Positions 34,973 through 43,744 are shown, counted from the first letter of the stretch. The stretch: 64,000 nt of DNA from Pseudomonas sp. PDM05 (GCF_014851685.1 NZ_JACVAC010000004.1:429002-493001), one strand, 5' to 3'. Made by a program: numbers and translations. The notes: generated by a model from the letters alone, not told the origin.

Positions 34973-35673
34973 CGTCCAACAGAACCATGATGTTGCACAT
35001 GCTTGAGGAGGTTGCCGATGCGCTGGGTGAAGCGTTGCGCGCGCAAGTAGCCTTTGTCGGCGGATGCACCACGGTTTTGCTGATCACTGACGAATACACC
35101 CTGGAGTCGGTTCGCGGTACGGATGATGTGGATCTGGTTATTCATCTGGCGGGGACTGCTGACTGGTATCGCCTGGAAGAGCACCTGAAACCCCGAGGTT
35201 TCAAAAATACCGGTCAGGATTCTGTCATCTGTCGTCTGCGACTGGGCGCTCTGAAAGTCGACTTCATGCCCACTGATGAAAAGGTACTCGGCTTTTCCAA
35301 CACCTGGTTCGTCGGTGGTCTGCAAAACGCGGTCGACTACACGCTGCCCCACGGAACCTCTATCAAAGTATTCGCCGCACCGTGGTTTCTCGCCGCAAAG
35401 CTTCAGGCCTATCAAGGCCGAGGCCATGGCGACGTGCTGATGTCCAACGACATCGAAGACATCATCGCGTTGCTGGACGGTCGCGAAGAACTCATCGAGG
35501 AAATGAAGCAGGCGCCCATCGAACTGCGGCGCTTTGCCAGTGAACAATTGGCTGCATTGTTGAAGCTGTCGGTGTTTCAGGACGTCATCCAAAGCACCGC
35601 CCAGGACTCTGATCGTGAAGCACTGATCCACGAGCGCTTGAGAGCACTGATTGGCTTCGGTGCGCCTGCTTGA
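34969..35673 (+). CDS. AbiEii-like nucleotidyltransferase
   Basis: This 234-residue protein has the nucleotidyltransferase fold motifs: FVGGCTTVLLI (GG at about 31-32), RGTDDVDLVIHL (the DxD pair, about D53 and D55) and LKVDFMP (third acidic residue, about D98). This is the pattern of the AbiEii/MNT superfamily, whose toxin members nucleotidylate tRNA or proteins. The GTG at 34969 has a perfectly spaced GAGGGAG site and overlaps the previous stop (GTGA); the GTG at 34960 would lack it. The helical C-terminus (about 150-234) has no named domain. It could be a toxin or an effector of phage defence. The target is unknown. Confidence 0.78.
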   Translation: MTSNRTMMLHMLEEVADALGEALRAQVAFVGGCTTVLLITDEYTLESVRGTDDVDLVIHLAGTADWYRLEEHLKPRGFKNTGQDSVICRLRLGALKVDFMPTDEKVLGFSNTWFVGGLQNAVDYTLPHGTSIKVFAAPWFLAAKLQAYQGRGHGDVLMSNDIEDIIALLDGREELIEEMKQAPIELRRFASEQLAALLKLSVFQDVIQSTAQDSDREALIHERLRALIGFGAPA

Positions 35674-36362
35674 TCGTGCACTTGAGTCTCAGCCGACAAG
35701 GAACCGACAGAACAGAAAACCGCGATGTCAGCGGCTCGGCGCACAACGCAGGCGCGTGTCTCTATGTGATCGCCGACGGAACCTCAAAACCGGGCAGTGG
35801 CGAATTGGCGCAAGCCCTGACCAGTCATTTGCTTGATTGCTTTTCCAGTGCGGCGCCGTCTGCTGTGTCCTGCCTGGATAACGCCCTGGAACTGACACTT
35901 GCCGCACTCAAACACGCGCATTCAAACCTTTGCCCCGACCTCCCCTTGGCCTCCACCAGCTACCTCGCCCTGCTGATGCATGACCAAAGCGCCGTCGCGA
36001 TTCACGCCGGTGACTGCTGCCTGGGATACGTCGGTAGCGATCAGCGTGTGGTGTGGCTAAGTCCGCCCCACTGCGGGCCCAACTGGAAGGGCGACCTGAG
36101 CCACTCATTCATCGCCAGTAGCCCGGCCCGCAAGCGGCTGCTCAACTGCATGAGCTACCGACGACCTCATGAGCCCGCCCTGCAATTCATCAACAGCGTT
36201 CCAGACACAACCTGGGTTATGGCAACGGACGGGTTTTGGGCCGGTCTTTCCGCTGAAGAGCAGCGAGAGGCCATTGCAGGACAAACCCTGGACACTTGCT
36301 CAACGGAAGATGACGCCACCTTCATGCTATTACGAACGAGGGAGCTGTCCTGCGAGAAATAA
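35670..36362 (+). CDS. PP2C-family protein phosphatase
   Basis: This 230-residue protein has the PP2C metal-site motifs in order: TENRD (D19), YVIADGTS (D36), AIHAGDCCLGYV (D115), WVMATDGFWAGL (D187) and EDDATFMLL (D215). The catalytic core therefore looks complete, while the sequence is short, with no membrane helix or sensor domain. The start is TTG 35670 (overlapping TTGA) or GTG 35676; neither has a good ribosome site, so it depends on coupling to the nucleotidyltransferase. A Ser/Thr phosphatase beside a nucleotidyltransferase suggests removal of a modification or of a signal. The TAA at 36360-36362 abuts a copied fragment of the TonB-receptor gene. Confidence 0.8.
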   Translation: MIVHLSLSRQGTDRTENRDVSGSAHNAGACLYVIADGTSKPGSGELAQALTSHLLDCFSSAAPSAVSCLDNALELTLAALKHAHSNLCPDLPLASTSYLALLMHDQSAVAIHAGDCCLGYVGSDQRVVWLSPPHCGPNWKGDLSHSFIASSPARKRLLNCMSYRRPHEPALQFINSVPDTTWVMATDGFWAGLSAEEQREAIAGQTLDTCSTEDDATFMLLRTRELSCEK

Positions 36363-36398
36363 CCTACCCGTCGTAGGTCACGCTCGACACCGCCGTAC
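36363..36398. repeat. copy of the 3' end of the TonB-receptor gene
   Basis: These 36 bases match 37169-37204, the last codons and stop of the receptor gene, at 35 of 36 positions in the same orientation. They lie 806 bases away, directly after the phosphatase stop codon. Confidence 0.9.
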
Positions 36399-36416
36399 TC
36401 CATGCAACAAACCGGC

Positions 36417-36466
36417 GTCCACGGTTCATTTGAACCGTGGACACTGGGTTCTACAGAAAAGGGAAA
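36417..36466. repeat. palindromic repeat related to 34203-34253; also likely bidirectional terminator
   Basis: GTCCACGGTTCA (36417-36428) and TGAACCGTGGAC (36431-36442) are 12-base perfect arms. The next bases, GGTTCTACAGAAAA, resemble those after the palindrome at 34203-34230 (GGTTCTATAGAAAA). The hairpin lies between the phosphatase gene and the convergent membrane-protein gene. Confidence 0.7.
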
Positions 36467-37020
36467 TACAGCGCTTCGATTACTGCAAACGCCCAGAAAA
36501 TCATGCCGATGAGAATCCAGATGCCATTGGCCCACGTCAAACGGCTGTTGGCCTGGCCCTGGGGATCATTTTCCAGATGGTTCACCGCCTGCTGAATTTG
36601 CACGGACAATGCAGCCTGCACGATGAGCAAGCAGAGGCTGATCTTCAATCCGTTGAAGGGCGAAACATACCAAAGGAAGGTTAAAGGCAAGAACGTGCAG
36701 GTGATCCAACCTAAGGCAAAACACCGCGGCCACCATCGATAAGGTCGCTCTTTCAAATCAAGCACACGCTTGATGTTCATCGCCAACGCGTAAATGAAAA
36801 AAACCGAGAAAAAAGCCCGCACCAACGGCAGCACTCGAGCCCCCGTTGCGGCGCGATAAAGGCTCCAATGTTTGTAGGACCAGTAAAAGCTATAGAAACC
36901 CTGGGACAACAACACCATCAGTAATAGTTTGCGCGGCGCTACCACGAAAAACGTAGGTTGCAGCGCGGCAGGCGGGCTTAGATTGGCTTGCGGAGGGGCA
37001 TAGGGGTTATCGAATGGCAT
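36451..37020 (-). CDS. polytopic membrane protein of unknown function
   Basis: I do not recognise this 189-residue protein with certainty. It starts MPFDNPYAPPQANLSPP, a Pro-rich N-terminus of a kind seen on many small YIP1/DUF-type membrane proteins. About four hydrophobic helices follow (near 30-45, 66-86, 102-122, 160-183), with an LSQGFYSFYWSYKHW motif resembling DUF4234-type proteins. The stop codon lies inside the palindromic repeat at 36417-36466. The gene sits between two copies of the receptor's 3' end and has lower GC than its neighbours, so it was probably inserted. Confidence 0.65.
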   Translation of the reverse strand: MPFDNPYAPPQANLSPPAALQPTFFVVAPRKLLLMVLLSQGFYSFYWSYKHWSLYRAATGARVLPLVRAFFSVFFIYALAMNIKRVLDLKERPYRWWPRCFALGWITCTFLPLTFLWYVSPFNGLKISLCLLIVQAALSVQIQQAVNHLENDPQGQANSRLTWANGIWILIGMIFWAFAVIEALYFPFL

Positions 37021-37169
37021 GGACTCTTTTCCTTGATAAGTCGGCGCCAGAGGCTAATGCGTAACCCCGCCCAATCCGTCAGCGTGAGCAAAATCAAGAG
37101 CGCTCCTACACGCCACTTCCTGTGGCGCCAGACTCGTCCTACGCACCAGCCCGCATCCGCAGAGCCTGC

Positions 37170-39620
37170 CTACCAGTCGTAGGTCACGCTCGACACCGCC
37201 GTACGCCCTTCCCCGTAATAACAATCCAGGTCACTGGTGCACTGCGACAGGTAGGTCTTGTTGGTGAGGTTCTGCACGTTCAGCGCCAGTTTCACGCCCT
37301 TGAGTTTCAGCGGCGAGCGGCTCAGGTCGTAGCTCAGGCTGGCGTCGTAGACGCTGTAGGACGGCACGCTGAAGGCACCTTCGTAGTAGTCGCCCAGGCT
37401 TTGGCGGGCGTAACGCACGCCCAGGCCTGCGCCGAGGCCGGCCAGCGGGGTGTCGCCGAGCACGTTGTAGTTGACCCACATCGAGGCGGTGAGCGGCGAG
37501 ATGCCGGCCGGATGGCGGCCCTGGCGGCCTTCTTCGTCCTTGGTGTATTTGATGTCGTTGCGTGCAGCCGAGGCGATGATGTCCCAGGCATCGTTGAGCA
37601 CGGCCTTGGCTTCCAGTTCCACACCGCGTGAGCGCATGGCGCCGCTCTGGGTGCTGAACGTGTCATTGGGGTTGGTGGTGATGACGTTTTCCTGGTCGAG
37701 TTGGTAGACCGAGGCCTGCACAAAACTCTTCTGGCCAGGTGGTTGGTATTTCACGCCGACTTCGTATTGCTTGCCGATAGACGGATCGAACGGCTTGCGG
37801 TCGACGTTGGTGCCGGTCAGCGGCAGGAAGGATTCGGAGTAGCTGATAAACGGCGCCAGGCCGTTATCGAACAGGTACACCAGGCCCGCGCGGCCGGTGA
37901 AGGCTTCGTCCTTGCTGGCGAAGCGTGTTTTTTGCATCGGCTCTTTGTTGACCACGCTGGCCCAGTCGTAACGGCCGCCGAGCACCAGCGCCCATTTGTC
38001 CCATTTGATCTGGTCCTGCACGTACAGGCCGGTCTGGCTCAGGGTGCGGTCCCAGCGGTACGGCTGGCGGTAGTCGATGTGCTGGCCGTAGACCGGCTTG
38101 AACAGGTCGATCGCCGCGGCGGTACGGTCGTAGAGGCCGTGGAACAGCGAGCCGGAGTGGTAGTAATCGAGGCCAAAAATCATCGTATGGGACAGCGCGC
38201 CGGTGTCGAATTCGGCCTGGGCGATGCTGTCGACGCCAAACACTTTGTTGTTCTGCGCCCAGTCCACTGCGTAACGTTGCAGGTAGCGTTGGTCCTGCAC
38301 CCCGGTGGCGGGGTTGGCGACGAAGGCGTAGCCGTGCAATGGCGCGGTGTAGCGGTCGTCGACCTCGGCGTAGCGGGCGTTTTGCTTGAGGGTCCAGGTG
38401 TCGTTGAGGCGATGGGCAATCTCGTAGCCCAGCACATACTGCTCGCGGTTGTACTGGTTGACGCCCGGCTCGCCGAGAAACAGGTCGCGCTTGATCTTGC
38501 CGTTGGGGTTGGCCCACAGGGTGCCGGACGCCGGCAGGCCTTGGGCTTCGGGCACGCCTTTGTCTTTCTGGTACTGGGCGAACAGGGTCACGCTGGTGTC
38601 GTCGTTGGGCCGCCAGGTGAGGCTGGGGGCGATGAACTGGCGTTTGTTTTCGACGTAGTTGATTTCGTCCTGGCCGTCGCTGAACAGGCCGGTCAGGCGA
38701 TAGAGAAACTGCCCTTGTTCATCCAGCGGGCCGCCGAGGTCGATGGCCGCGCTTTTGTGCTCGTAGGTGCCGGCCTCCAGCACCACTTGGTGCACCGGGG
38801 TTTCGCTGGGGCGCTTGCTGACCATGTTGACGATGCCGCCCGGTTGGTTCTGACCGTACAACACCGAGGCCGGGCCCTTGAGCACTTCGATGCGTTCCAG
38901 GGAGTACGGTTCGATCTGCAACGCGCCGCCGGTGCTGCCGCCGCCGTAGGGCAGGTGCAGGCCGTCGAGGTACAGCGGGGTCGGCGAGAAGCCGCGCGAG
39001 GTCGGCTCATCGAACAATTTGACCCGGTCCGCAAAGCCGCCCGCCGCCATGCCCGGCGTGTAGAGCAACGCCTGGGTCACGCTCTGGGCACCGCGCGCCT
39101 TGATCTCGGCGGCGCTGATCACGTTGATGGTCTGGGGGATTTCCACCAGCGCCGAGTCGGTCTTGCTGCCCGAGGCGCTGCGCGTGGCGACGATGCCGTC
39201 CACCGGGCCCCAGGCGCTTTCCCGGGCTTGCTCGCCGCTGATCTGGGTGGCGCCCAGTTGCAACGGGCCGCCGCCGGAAATCGCCTGCAACGACCAACCG
39301 CCCTGGGACTGCATCGCCACCAAGCCGCTGCCCGCCAGTAACTGCTCCAAACCGGCGCCCACCGCGTAACGCCCTTGCAGGCCGGCGCTGCGCTTGCCTT
39401 CGGTGAGTGAGGCGTCCACCGAGAGCAAAATCCCCGAGGCGCTGGCGAAGCGGTTCAATGCCTGGTCGAGGCTGCCCGCCGGAATGTTGTAGGCGCGCTG
39501 TGTTTCGGCGCTTTCAGCGGCTTGAACCAGGCTCGGCAGCAGGGGCACGGCGGCCAGCAGGCCGACAAACACGCCACGGCGCAGGGCGCGGGCCAGGGGT
39601 TGGATCTGGTGATGCGGCAT
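37170..39620 (-). CDS. TonB-dependent siderophore receptor with signalling domain
   Basis: This 816-residue outer-membrane receptor has a signal peptide (to about 34) and a secretin/TonB N-terminal (STN) domain at about 42-110 for cell-surface signalling. The plug follows (IPQTINVISAAEIKARGAQSVTQALLYTPGM and LKGPASVLYGQNQPGGIVNMVSKRP), and then a 22-strand barrel. Its end, NLTNKTYLSQCTSDLDCYYGEGRTAVSSVTYDW, resembles hydroxamate-type (FhuA/FoxA) receptors with the paired Cys. The final residue is Trp rather than the usual Phe. FecR and FecI genes lie upstream on the same strand, so a transducing receptor is implied. The exact siderophore cannot be read. Confidence 0.92.
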   Translation of the reverse strand: MPHHQIQPLARALRRGVFVGLLAAVPLLPSLVQAAESAETQRAYNIPAGSLDQALNRFASASGILLSVDASLTEGKRSAGLQGRYAVGAGLEQLLAGSGLVAMQSQGGWSLQAISGGGPLQLGATQISGEQARESAWGPVDGIVATRSASGSKTDSALVEIPQTINVISAAEIKARGAQSVTQALLYTPGMAAGGFADRVKLFDEPTSRGFSPTPLYLDGLHLPYGGGSTGGALQIEPYSLERIEVLKGPASVLYGQNQPGGIVNMVSKRPSETPVHQVVLEAGTYEHKSAAIDLGGPLDEQGQFLYRLTGLFSDGQDEINYVENKRQFIAPSLTWRPNDDTSVTLFAQYQKDKGVPEAQGLPASGTLWANPNGKIKRDLFLGEPGVNQYNREQYVLGYEIAHRLNDTWTLKQNARYAEVDDRYTAPLHGYAFVANPATGVQDQRYLQRYAVDWAQNNKVFGVDSIAQAEFDTGALSHTMIFGLDYYHSGSLFHGLYDRTAAAIDLFKPVYGQHIDYRQPYRWDRTLSQTGLYVQDQIKWDKWALVLGGRYDWASVVNKEPMQKTRFASKDEAFTGRAGLVYLFDNGLAPFISYSESFLPLTGTNVDRKPFDPSIGKQYEVGVKYQPPGQKSFVQASVYQLDQENVITTNPNDTFSTQSGAMRSRGVELEAKAVLNDAWDIIASAARNDIKYTKDEEGRQGRHPAGISPLTASMWVNYNVLGDTPLAGLGAGLGVRYARQSLGDYYEGAFSVPSYSVYDASLSYDLSRSPLKLKGVKLALNVQNLTNKTYLSQCTSDLDCYYGEGRTAVSSVTYDW

Positions 39621-39712
39621 TGCAGGACTCCCCGTGAGATCGCTTCTTGATTGGCTTTCAAGAGGTATCCCGAGCGGGATGCAAAAACCGACAAGTGCTT
39701 GGCAAACTTTTT

Positions 39713-40663
39713 TCAGACCCGTGCCTTGATCGTCACCCAGTAGCGCGTCACTGCCTGCACCTGTACCGGCAACGAGCGCTCCAGCGCGGCGAGGATCGCG
39801 TCGGTGTCGTCCAGTGGAAACACCCCGGTCAGCAACAGGCCGGACACCGCCTGATCACAGCGCAACAGCCCAGGACGATAGCGGCTCAACTGCGCGACAA
39901 ACGCGCCCAGGGGCTGGCGTTCGGCGATCAGGCGGTGCTCGGTCCAACTGCTGGCATTGGCGTCCACCGCCGCCAACGCCGTGCTCTGCCGAGGGTTGAA
40001 CCACAGGCTGTCGCCAGCCTTCATCTGCACCGCCGCGCCGTGCAGCGGGGTCACGCGCAGGCGGCCTTCGTAGAGGTCGACGCGGCTGCCATCGGACAGT
40101 TCGCGCACGCCAAAACGGGTGCCCAGGGCTTGCACATCACCGGCCGGGGTTTCGACGATCAACGGGCGCAGCGGGTCGTGGCCGCTGGTCAGTAGCACCT
40201 CGCCACGGATCAAGCGAATGCGGCGTTCGCTGGCGCTGAAACGCAGGTCCACCGCGCTGTCGCTGTTGAGGTCCAGGCGTGTGCCGTCGCTGAGGGTGAC
40301 GTGGCGGATCTCGCCGGTGGCGGTGCGGTGTTCGGCGAACGCGGCCTGCCAGGGTTCGCTGCGCTGCACCAGGTAGCCGCTGCCGCCGGCCACCAGCAAC
40401 AGGCCGAGCAGCTTGAGGGCGGCGCGGCGTTCGGTGTCCGGGGTGTCACGCAACACGGCGCGGGCGCTGTCGACGGGCACGCCACCGAGGGTTTGCTGCA
40501 AGTGCTGCAAACGTTGCCAGGCGCGGCGGTGTTCCGGGTCGGCGGCCTGCCACTGGGCGAAGGCCTGGCGTTGTTCGCCGTGCAGGTCGCCACCCCATTG
40601 CAGCATCAGCCATTCGCTGGCTTGCTCGACAATGGCCGGGGCGATGGGCGCGTCGTGTCTCAT
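39713..40663 (-). CDS. FecR-type anti-sigma/sigma regulator
   Basis: This 316-residue regulator starts at ATG 40663 in a 4-base overlap (ATGA) with the sigma-factor stop; the frame open upstream to 40948 is only a shadow of that gene. The cytoplasmic DUF4880-like part has WLMLQWGGDLHGEQRQAFAQWQAADPEHRRAWQRLQ. One membrane helix (LKLLGLLLVAGGSGYLV, about 84-100) and the periplasmic FecR domain (RHVTLSDGTRLDLNSDSAVDLRF, VETPAGDVQALGTRFGVRE) follow. It passes the signal from the STN domain of the 37170-39620 receptor to the sigma factor. Confidence 0.92.
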   Translation of the reverse strand: MRHDAPIAPAIVEQASEWLMLQWGGDLHGEQRQAFAQWQAADPEHRRAWQRLQHLQQTLGGVPVDSARAVLRDTPDTERRAALKLLGLLLVAGGSGYLVQRSEPWQAAFAEHRTATGEIRHVTLSDGTRLDLNSDSAVDLRFSASERRIRLIRGEVLLTSGHDPLRPLIVETPAGDVQALGTRFGVRELSDGSRVDLYEGRLRVTPLHGAAVQMKAGDSLWFNPRQSTALAAVDANASSWTEHRLIAERQPLGAFVAQLSRYRPGLLRCDQAVSGLLLTGVFPLDDTDAILAALERSLPVQVQAVTRYWVTIKARV

Positions 40664-41169
40664 TCGGCGTAGGCCACTTGGTAGCAGGCGACGATGGCGC
40701 GGGTCATGTACTTCTGCACCGAGCTGAGGCTGACGCCCAGGCGCTCGGCGATCTGTGCGTAGCTCAGGCCTTCGAACTGCGACAGCAGGAAGGCACGGCG
40801 CACGTTGTCGGGCATGCGGTCGAGCATCGCGTCGATCTGCATCAGGGTTTCGAGGATCAGCGCGCGGGTCTCCAGGCTCGGCGACTCGGGCTCCGGCAGT
40901 TGCGCGATGCTGTCCAGGTAAGCGCGCTCGATGCGCAGGCGCCGCCACTGGTCGATCACCAGGTTGCGGGCGATCTGTGCCAGGTAGCTGCGGCTTTCCT
41001 TGTCGCCGGGAAAGCGCCCGGACACCAGCAGGCGCAGGAACGTGTCCTGGGCCACGTCGGCGGCGTGCTCGCGGTCGCCCAGGCGTTTACGCAACCAGCC
41101 TTGCAACCAGCCGTGATGGTCGCGGTACAGGAGGTGAAGCTGTTGCTGGCCGTCAGTCGCGGTGTCCAT
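40660..41169 (-). CDS. FecI-type ECF sigma factor
   Basis: This 169-residue ECF sigma factor has region 2 (LYRDHHGWLQGWLRKRLGDREHAADVAQDTFLRLL, then YLAQIARNLVIDQWRR) and region 4 (RRAFLLSQFEGLSYAQIAERLGVSLSSVQKYMTRAI). I start it at ATG 41169 (MDTATDGQQ), which fits family length better than the upstream 41199. A Fur-box-like site lies directly upstream at 41192-41210. It directs transcription of the receptor gene when the siderophore is bound. Confidence 0.92.
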   Translation of the reverse strand: MDTATDGQQQLHLLYRDHHGWLQGWLRKRLGDREHAADVAQDTFLRLLVSGRFPGDKESRSYLAQIARNLVIDQWRRLRIERAYLDSIAQLPEPESPSLETRALILETLMQIDAMLDRMPDNVRRAFLLSQFEGLSYAQIAERLGVSLSSVQKYMTRAIVACYQVAYAE

Positions 41170-41191
41170 GAAAAAGCTCAGATACACTATT

Positions 41192-41210
41192 GAGAGCAAT
41201 TATCATTACA
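41192..41210 (-). promoter_or_regulatory. Fur box upstream of fecI-type gene
   Basis: On the minus strand, TGTAATGATAATTGCTCTC matches the 19-base Fur consensus at 13 positions, including the central TAATGATAAT. It lies 23 bases before the chosen start and implies repression by iron. Confidence 0.7.
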
Positions 41211-41243
41211 GTTTATTTCGCGACTGACAAAAACTCTTTGTCC

Positions 41244-42689
41244 TCAGCCCCCGGCGGTGTGCAGCGGATACACCGATTCCCAACCGCCGCCCAACGCTTT
41301 GTACAGCCCGACCATGGCCAGGGCGACGCTGGTCGAACTCTCCACCCACTGCTCCTGCGTGGCCAGCAATGCGCCTTGCACGGTGAGCACGTTGACGAAA
41401 TCCACCACGCCTTCGACGTACTGGTGTTGCGCCGTGGCCAGGGCAATCTGGTTCTGGCGCACCGCTTCGGCGAGGCTGTCGCGGCGCAGTTGGCTGGCGT
41501 TGTAGCGGGTCAATTGGTCGTCGATCTCATGCCAGGCGCGCAGCACGGTTTGCTGGTACGCCAGCGCCGCTTCCTGTTGCTGGGCTTCGCGCAGGTTCAA
41601 CATGCCTTCGAGGCGCCCACCATTGAACAGCGGCAGGCTGAACTGCGGGCCGAAGGCAAAGGCGCGGGAACCCCACGAGCCGAAATCCGACAGTTGCATG
41701 GCCTGGGAACCGAGGTTGCCGGACAGGGTGATGCGCGGGTAGAAATCGCCCTTGGCCACGCCGATGTTGGCGGTGGCGGCGTGCAATCGGGCTTCGGCCT
41801 GGCGGATGTCGGGGCGACGTTCGGCAAGTTCCGAGGCCAGGCCAATGGCGACCTGGCGCTGGGTCTGCGGCACGGCGGCATCCGCTGACAATTGCGCATG
41901 CAGCGCTTGCGGCGCCTCGCCCATCAGTAGGCTCAGGGCGTTGATCAACTGGTCCTGGCGCTGTTGCAGATCCGGCAGGCGCGCTTCGATGGTCGCGACC
42001 TGGGCGGCGGCTTCGGCCACGTCCAGGTCGGTGGCCACGCCGTCGGCCAGGCGCAGTTGCGAGAGCTTGAGACTGTGGCGTGCCACGTCGAGGTTTTGCT
42101 CAGTGACGGCGCGGGTATTTTGCACGCCGCGCAGCTGGATATAGTCCTGGGCGGTTTCAGCGAGCACCGCGAGCAGCACGGCGCGACGGTCGTTTTCGGC
42201 GACTTGCAGGGTGGCGTCGGCGGCTTCGGTTTCGCGTTTGACGCGGCCCCAGAGATCCAGCTCCCAGGACGCCGAGAACCCCGCATCCCACTGGCTGAAC
42301 GCGGCGCGGCCGTTCTCGCCGGACGGGTCGTTCAAGCCTTTGCCACTGTTGCGTTTGCGCTGGTAGGCGCCGCTGGCATCGACGTTGGGGTAACGCTCGG
42401 CGGTGGTGACCTGGCGCACGGCGCGGCTTTGTTGCAGGCGGCTGCTGGCGAGTTTCAGGTCGAGGTTGTCGCTGAGCGCGCGGCGGGTCAGGGCCGAAAG
42501 TTGCGCGTCGTGGAACACATCCCACCAACGCTCCTGCAACGGATCGCTGACGGCACGGCTGGCGGCTTGACGGCCTTGGGGCTCGCTCCACTGCGTGACT
42601 TGAGGGGCCTGGGGCCGTTGGAAGTCCGGGCCGACGCTGCAGGCACTCAGGCTGATAAGGCTCAGGGTGAGCCAGGCAACACGCTTCAT
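41244..42689 (-). CDS. outer-membrane efflux channel lipoprotein (NodT type)
   Basis: This 481-residue TolC-fold lipoprotein has a signal with lipobox LSAC (Cys about 17), then SVGPDFQRPQAP, the NodT signature. Paired helical repeats follow (LKLASSRLQQSRAVRQVTTAERYPNVDASGAYQRKR; ERRPDIRQAEARLHAATANIGVAKGDFYPRI). It is the last gene of a tripartite pump operon (MFS 43759-45294, HlyD 42686-43744) and overlaps the HlyD gene by 4 bases. It should complete the trans-envelope path for the drug or metabolite carried by the MFS pump. Confidence 0.9.
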   Translation of the reverse strand: MKRVAWLTLSLISLSACSVGPDFQRPQAPQVTQWSEPQGRQAASRAVSDPLQERWWDVFHDAQLSALTRRALSDNLDLKLASSRLQQSRAVRQVTTAERYPNVDASGAYQRKRNSGKGLNDPSGENGRAAFSQWDAGFSASWELDLWGRVKRETEAADATLQVAENDRRAVLLAVLAETAQDYIQLRGVQNTRAVTEQNLDVARHSLKLSQLRLADGVATDLDVAEAAAQVATIEARLPDLQQRQDQLINALSLLMGEAPQALHAQLSADAAVPQTQRQVAIGLASELAERRPDIRQAEARLHAATANIGVAKGDFYPRITLSGNLGSQAMQLSDFGSWGSRAFAFGPQFSLPLFNGGRLEGMLNLREAQQQEAALAYQQTVLRAWHEIDDQLTRYNASQLRRDSLAEAVRQNQIALATAQHQYVEGVVDFVNVLTVQGALLATQEQWVESSTSVALAMVGLYKALGGGWESVYPLHTAGG

Positions 42690-43744
42690 TGCTGGGCCAC
42701 CTCATGCTGCTTCGCGACCGGCTGCGTATCGACGATGGCTTCCACCGACATGCCCACACGCAGGCGTGCGGTCAGGGCCTGGCCCGGCTCCAGTACGATC
42801 TTCACCGGGATGCGCTGTACCACCTTGGTGAAGTTGCCGGTGGCGTTGTCCGGCTTGACCGCCGCGAACGTCACCCCCGTGGCGGGCGCGAGGCTTTCCA
42901 GATGGCCGTTGAGAGCTTCGCCGTCGAGGCTGTCGACGCGCACCTGCACGGCTTGGCCGGCGTGCATGTGGGAGAGTTGGGTCTCCTGGAAGTTGGCCAC
43001 CACGTAGGCTTCGGCCAACGGCACCACGGCGAGGATCTTGCTGCCTGGCGTCACATAGGCGCCCACCCGCACCGCACGCTCGCCGACCACGCCATCCACC
43101 GGCGCGACGATGCGCGTGTACGACAGTTGATAACTGGCCATTTCCAACGCGGCCTGGGCGCGCTTGAGCCCGCCTTCGGCGGCGTCGCGCTGGGCGCTGA
43201 GGATTTCCACCTGCTTGCGTTCGGCCGCCAGCACCGCCGTGGCATTGGCCAGGCGCGCGGTGGCCTGGTCGATACGGGTCTTGGCCTGCTGGGCGTTCTG
43301 CACGGTGCCGGCGCCAACCCCGGCGAGGTGGTTGTAGCGGTTCAGTTCGTGTTCGGCGAAGGCCATTTCGGCGCGGTCTGCCGCGACGGTGGCCTGGGCC
43401 TGGGCAATCACCGAGCTTTGGCGCTCCAGGGTCGCGCTGGCGTTTTTCAGTTGGGCCTGGGCGACCAGGGTGTCGGCGTCGGCAGCCTGGGCGGCGGCGC
43501 GAAAATCGCGGTCGTCGATCAGCGCCAGCAGTTGCCCGGCCTTGACCCGCTGGTTGTCTTCCACCAGCACTTCCTTGATGAAGCCGGCCACACGGGGCGC
43601 GACCAGGGTGAAGTCGGCGGCGACGAAGGCGTCGTTGGTGCTCTGGCGCTTGCTGCCGAGCACACCCGGCGCAACCAGGTAGACCAGCACGCCAACGGCA
43701 AACACGGCGATAACGGCGACGGCAATTTTGTCTTTGCGTTTCAT
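42686..43744 (-). CDS. HlyD-family adaptor (EmrA-like)
   Basis: This 352-residue membrane-fusion protein has an N-terminal helix (KIAVAVIAVFAVGVLVYLVAPGV). The lipoyl motif STNDAFVAADFTLVAPRVAGFIKEVLVEDNQRVKAGQLLALID has the TDDAYV-like start of EmrA adaptors. A long coiled hairpin and YTRIVAPVDGVVGERAVRVGAYV follow. ATG 43744 follows AAAGGA. It lies 14 bases after the MFS pump stop and overlaps the channel gene. Confidence 0.91.
   Translation of the reverse strand: MKRKDKIAVAVIAVFAVGVLVYLVAPGVLGSKRQSTNDAFVAADFTLVAPRVAGFIKEVLVEDNQRVKAGQLLALIDDRDFRAAAQAADADTLVAQAQLKNASATLERQSSVIAQAQATVAADRAEMAFAEHELNRYNHLAGVGAGTVQNAQQAKTRIDQATARLANATAVLAAERKQVEILSAQRDAAEGGLKRAQAALEMASYQLSYTRIVAPVDGVVGERAVRVGAYVTPGSKILAVVPLAEAYVVANFQETQLSHMHAGQAVQVRVDSLDGEALNGHLESLAPATGVTFAAVKPDNATGNFTKVVQRIPVKIVLEPGQALTARLRVGMSVEAIVDTQPVAKQHEVAQQ

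Noticed and set aside
36363..36398. insertion-sequence end
   Set aside because: The copy matches coding sequence of the receptor gene, not a terminal inverted repeat, and no transposase is nearby.
39713..40948. 411-residue version of the first FecR
   Set aside because: The extra N-terminus is the out-of-frame shadow of the sigma-factor gene. The ATG at 40663 gives the normal FecR length with a 4-base overlap.
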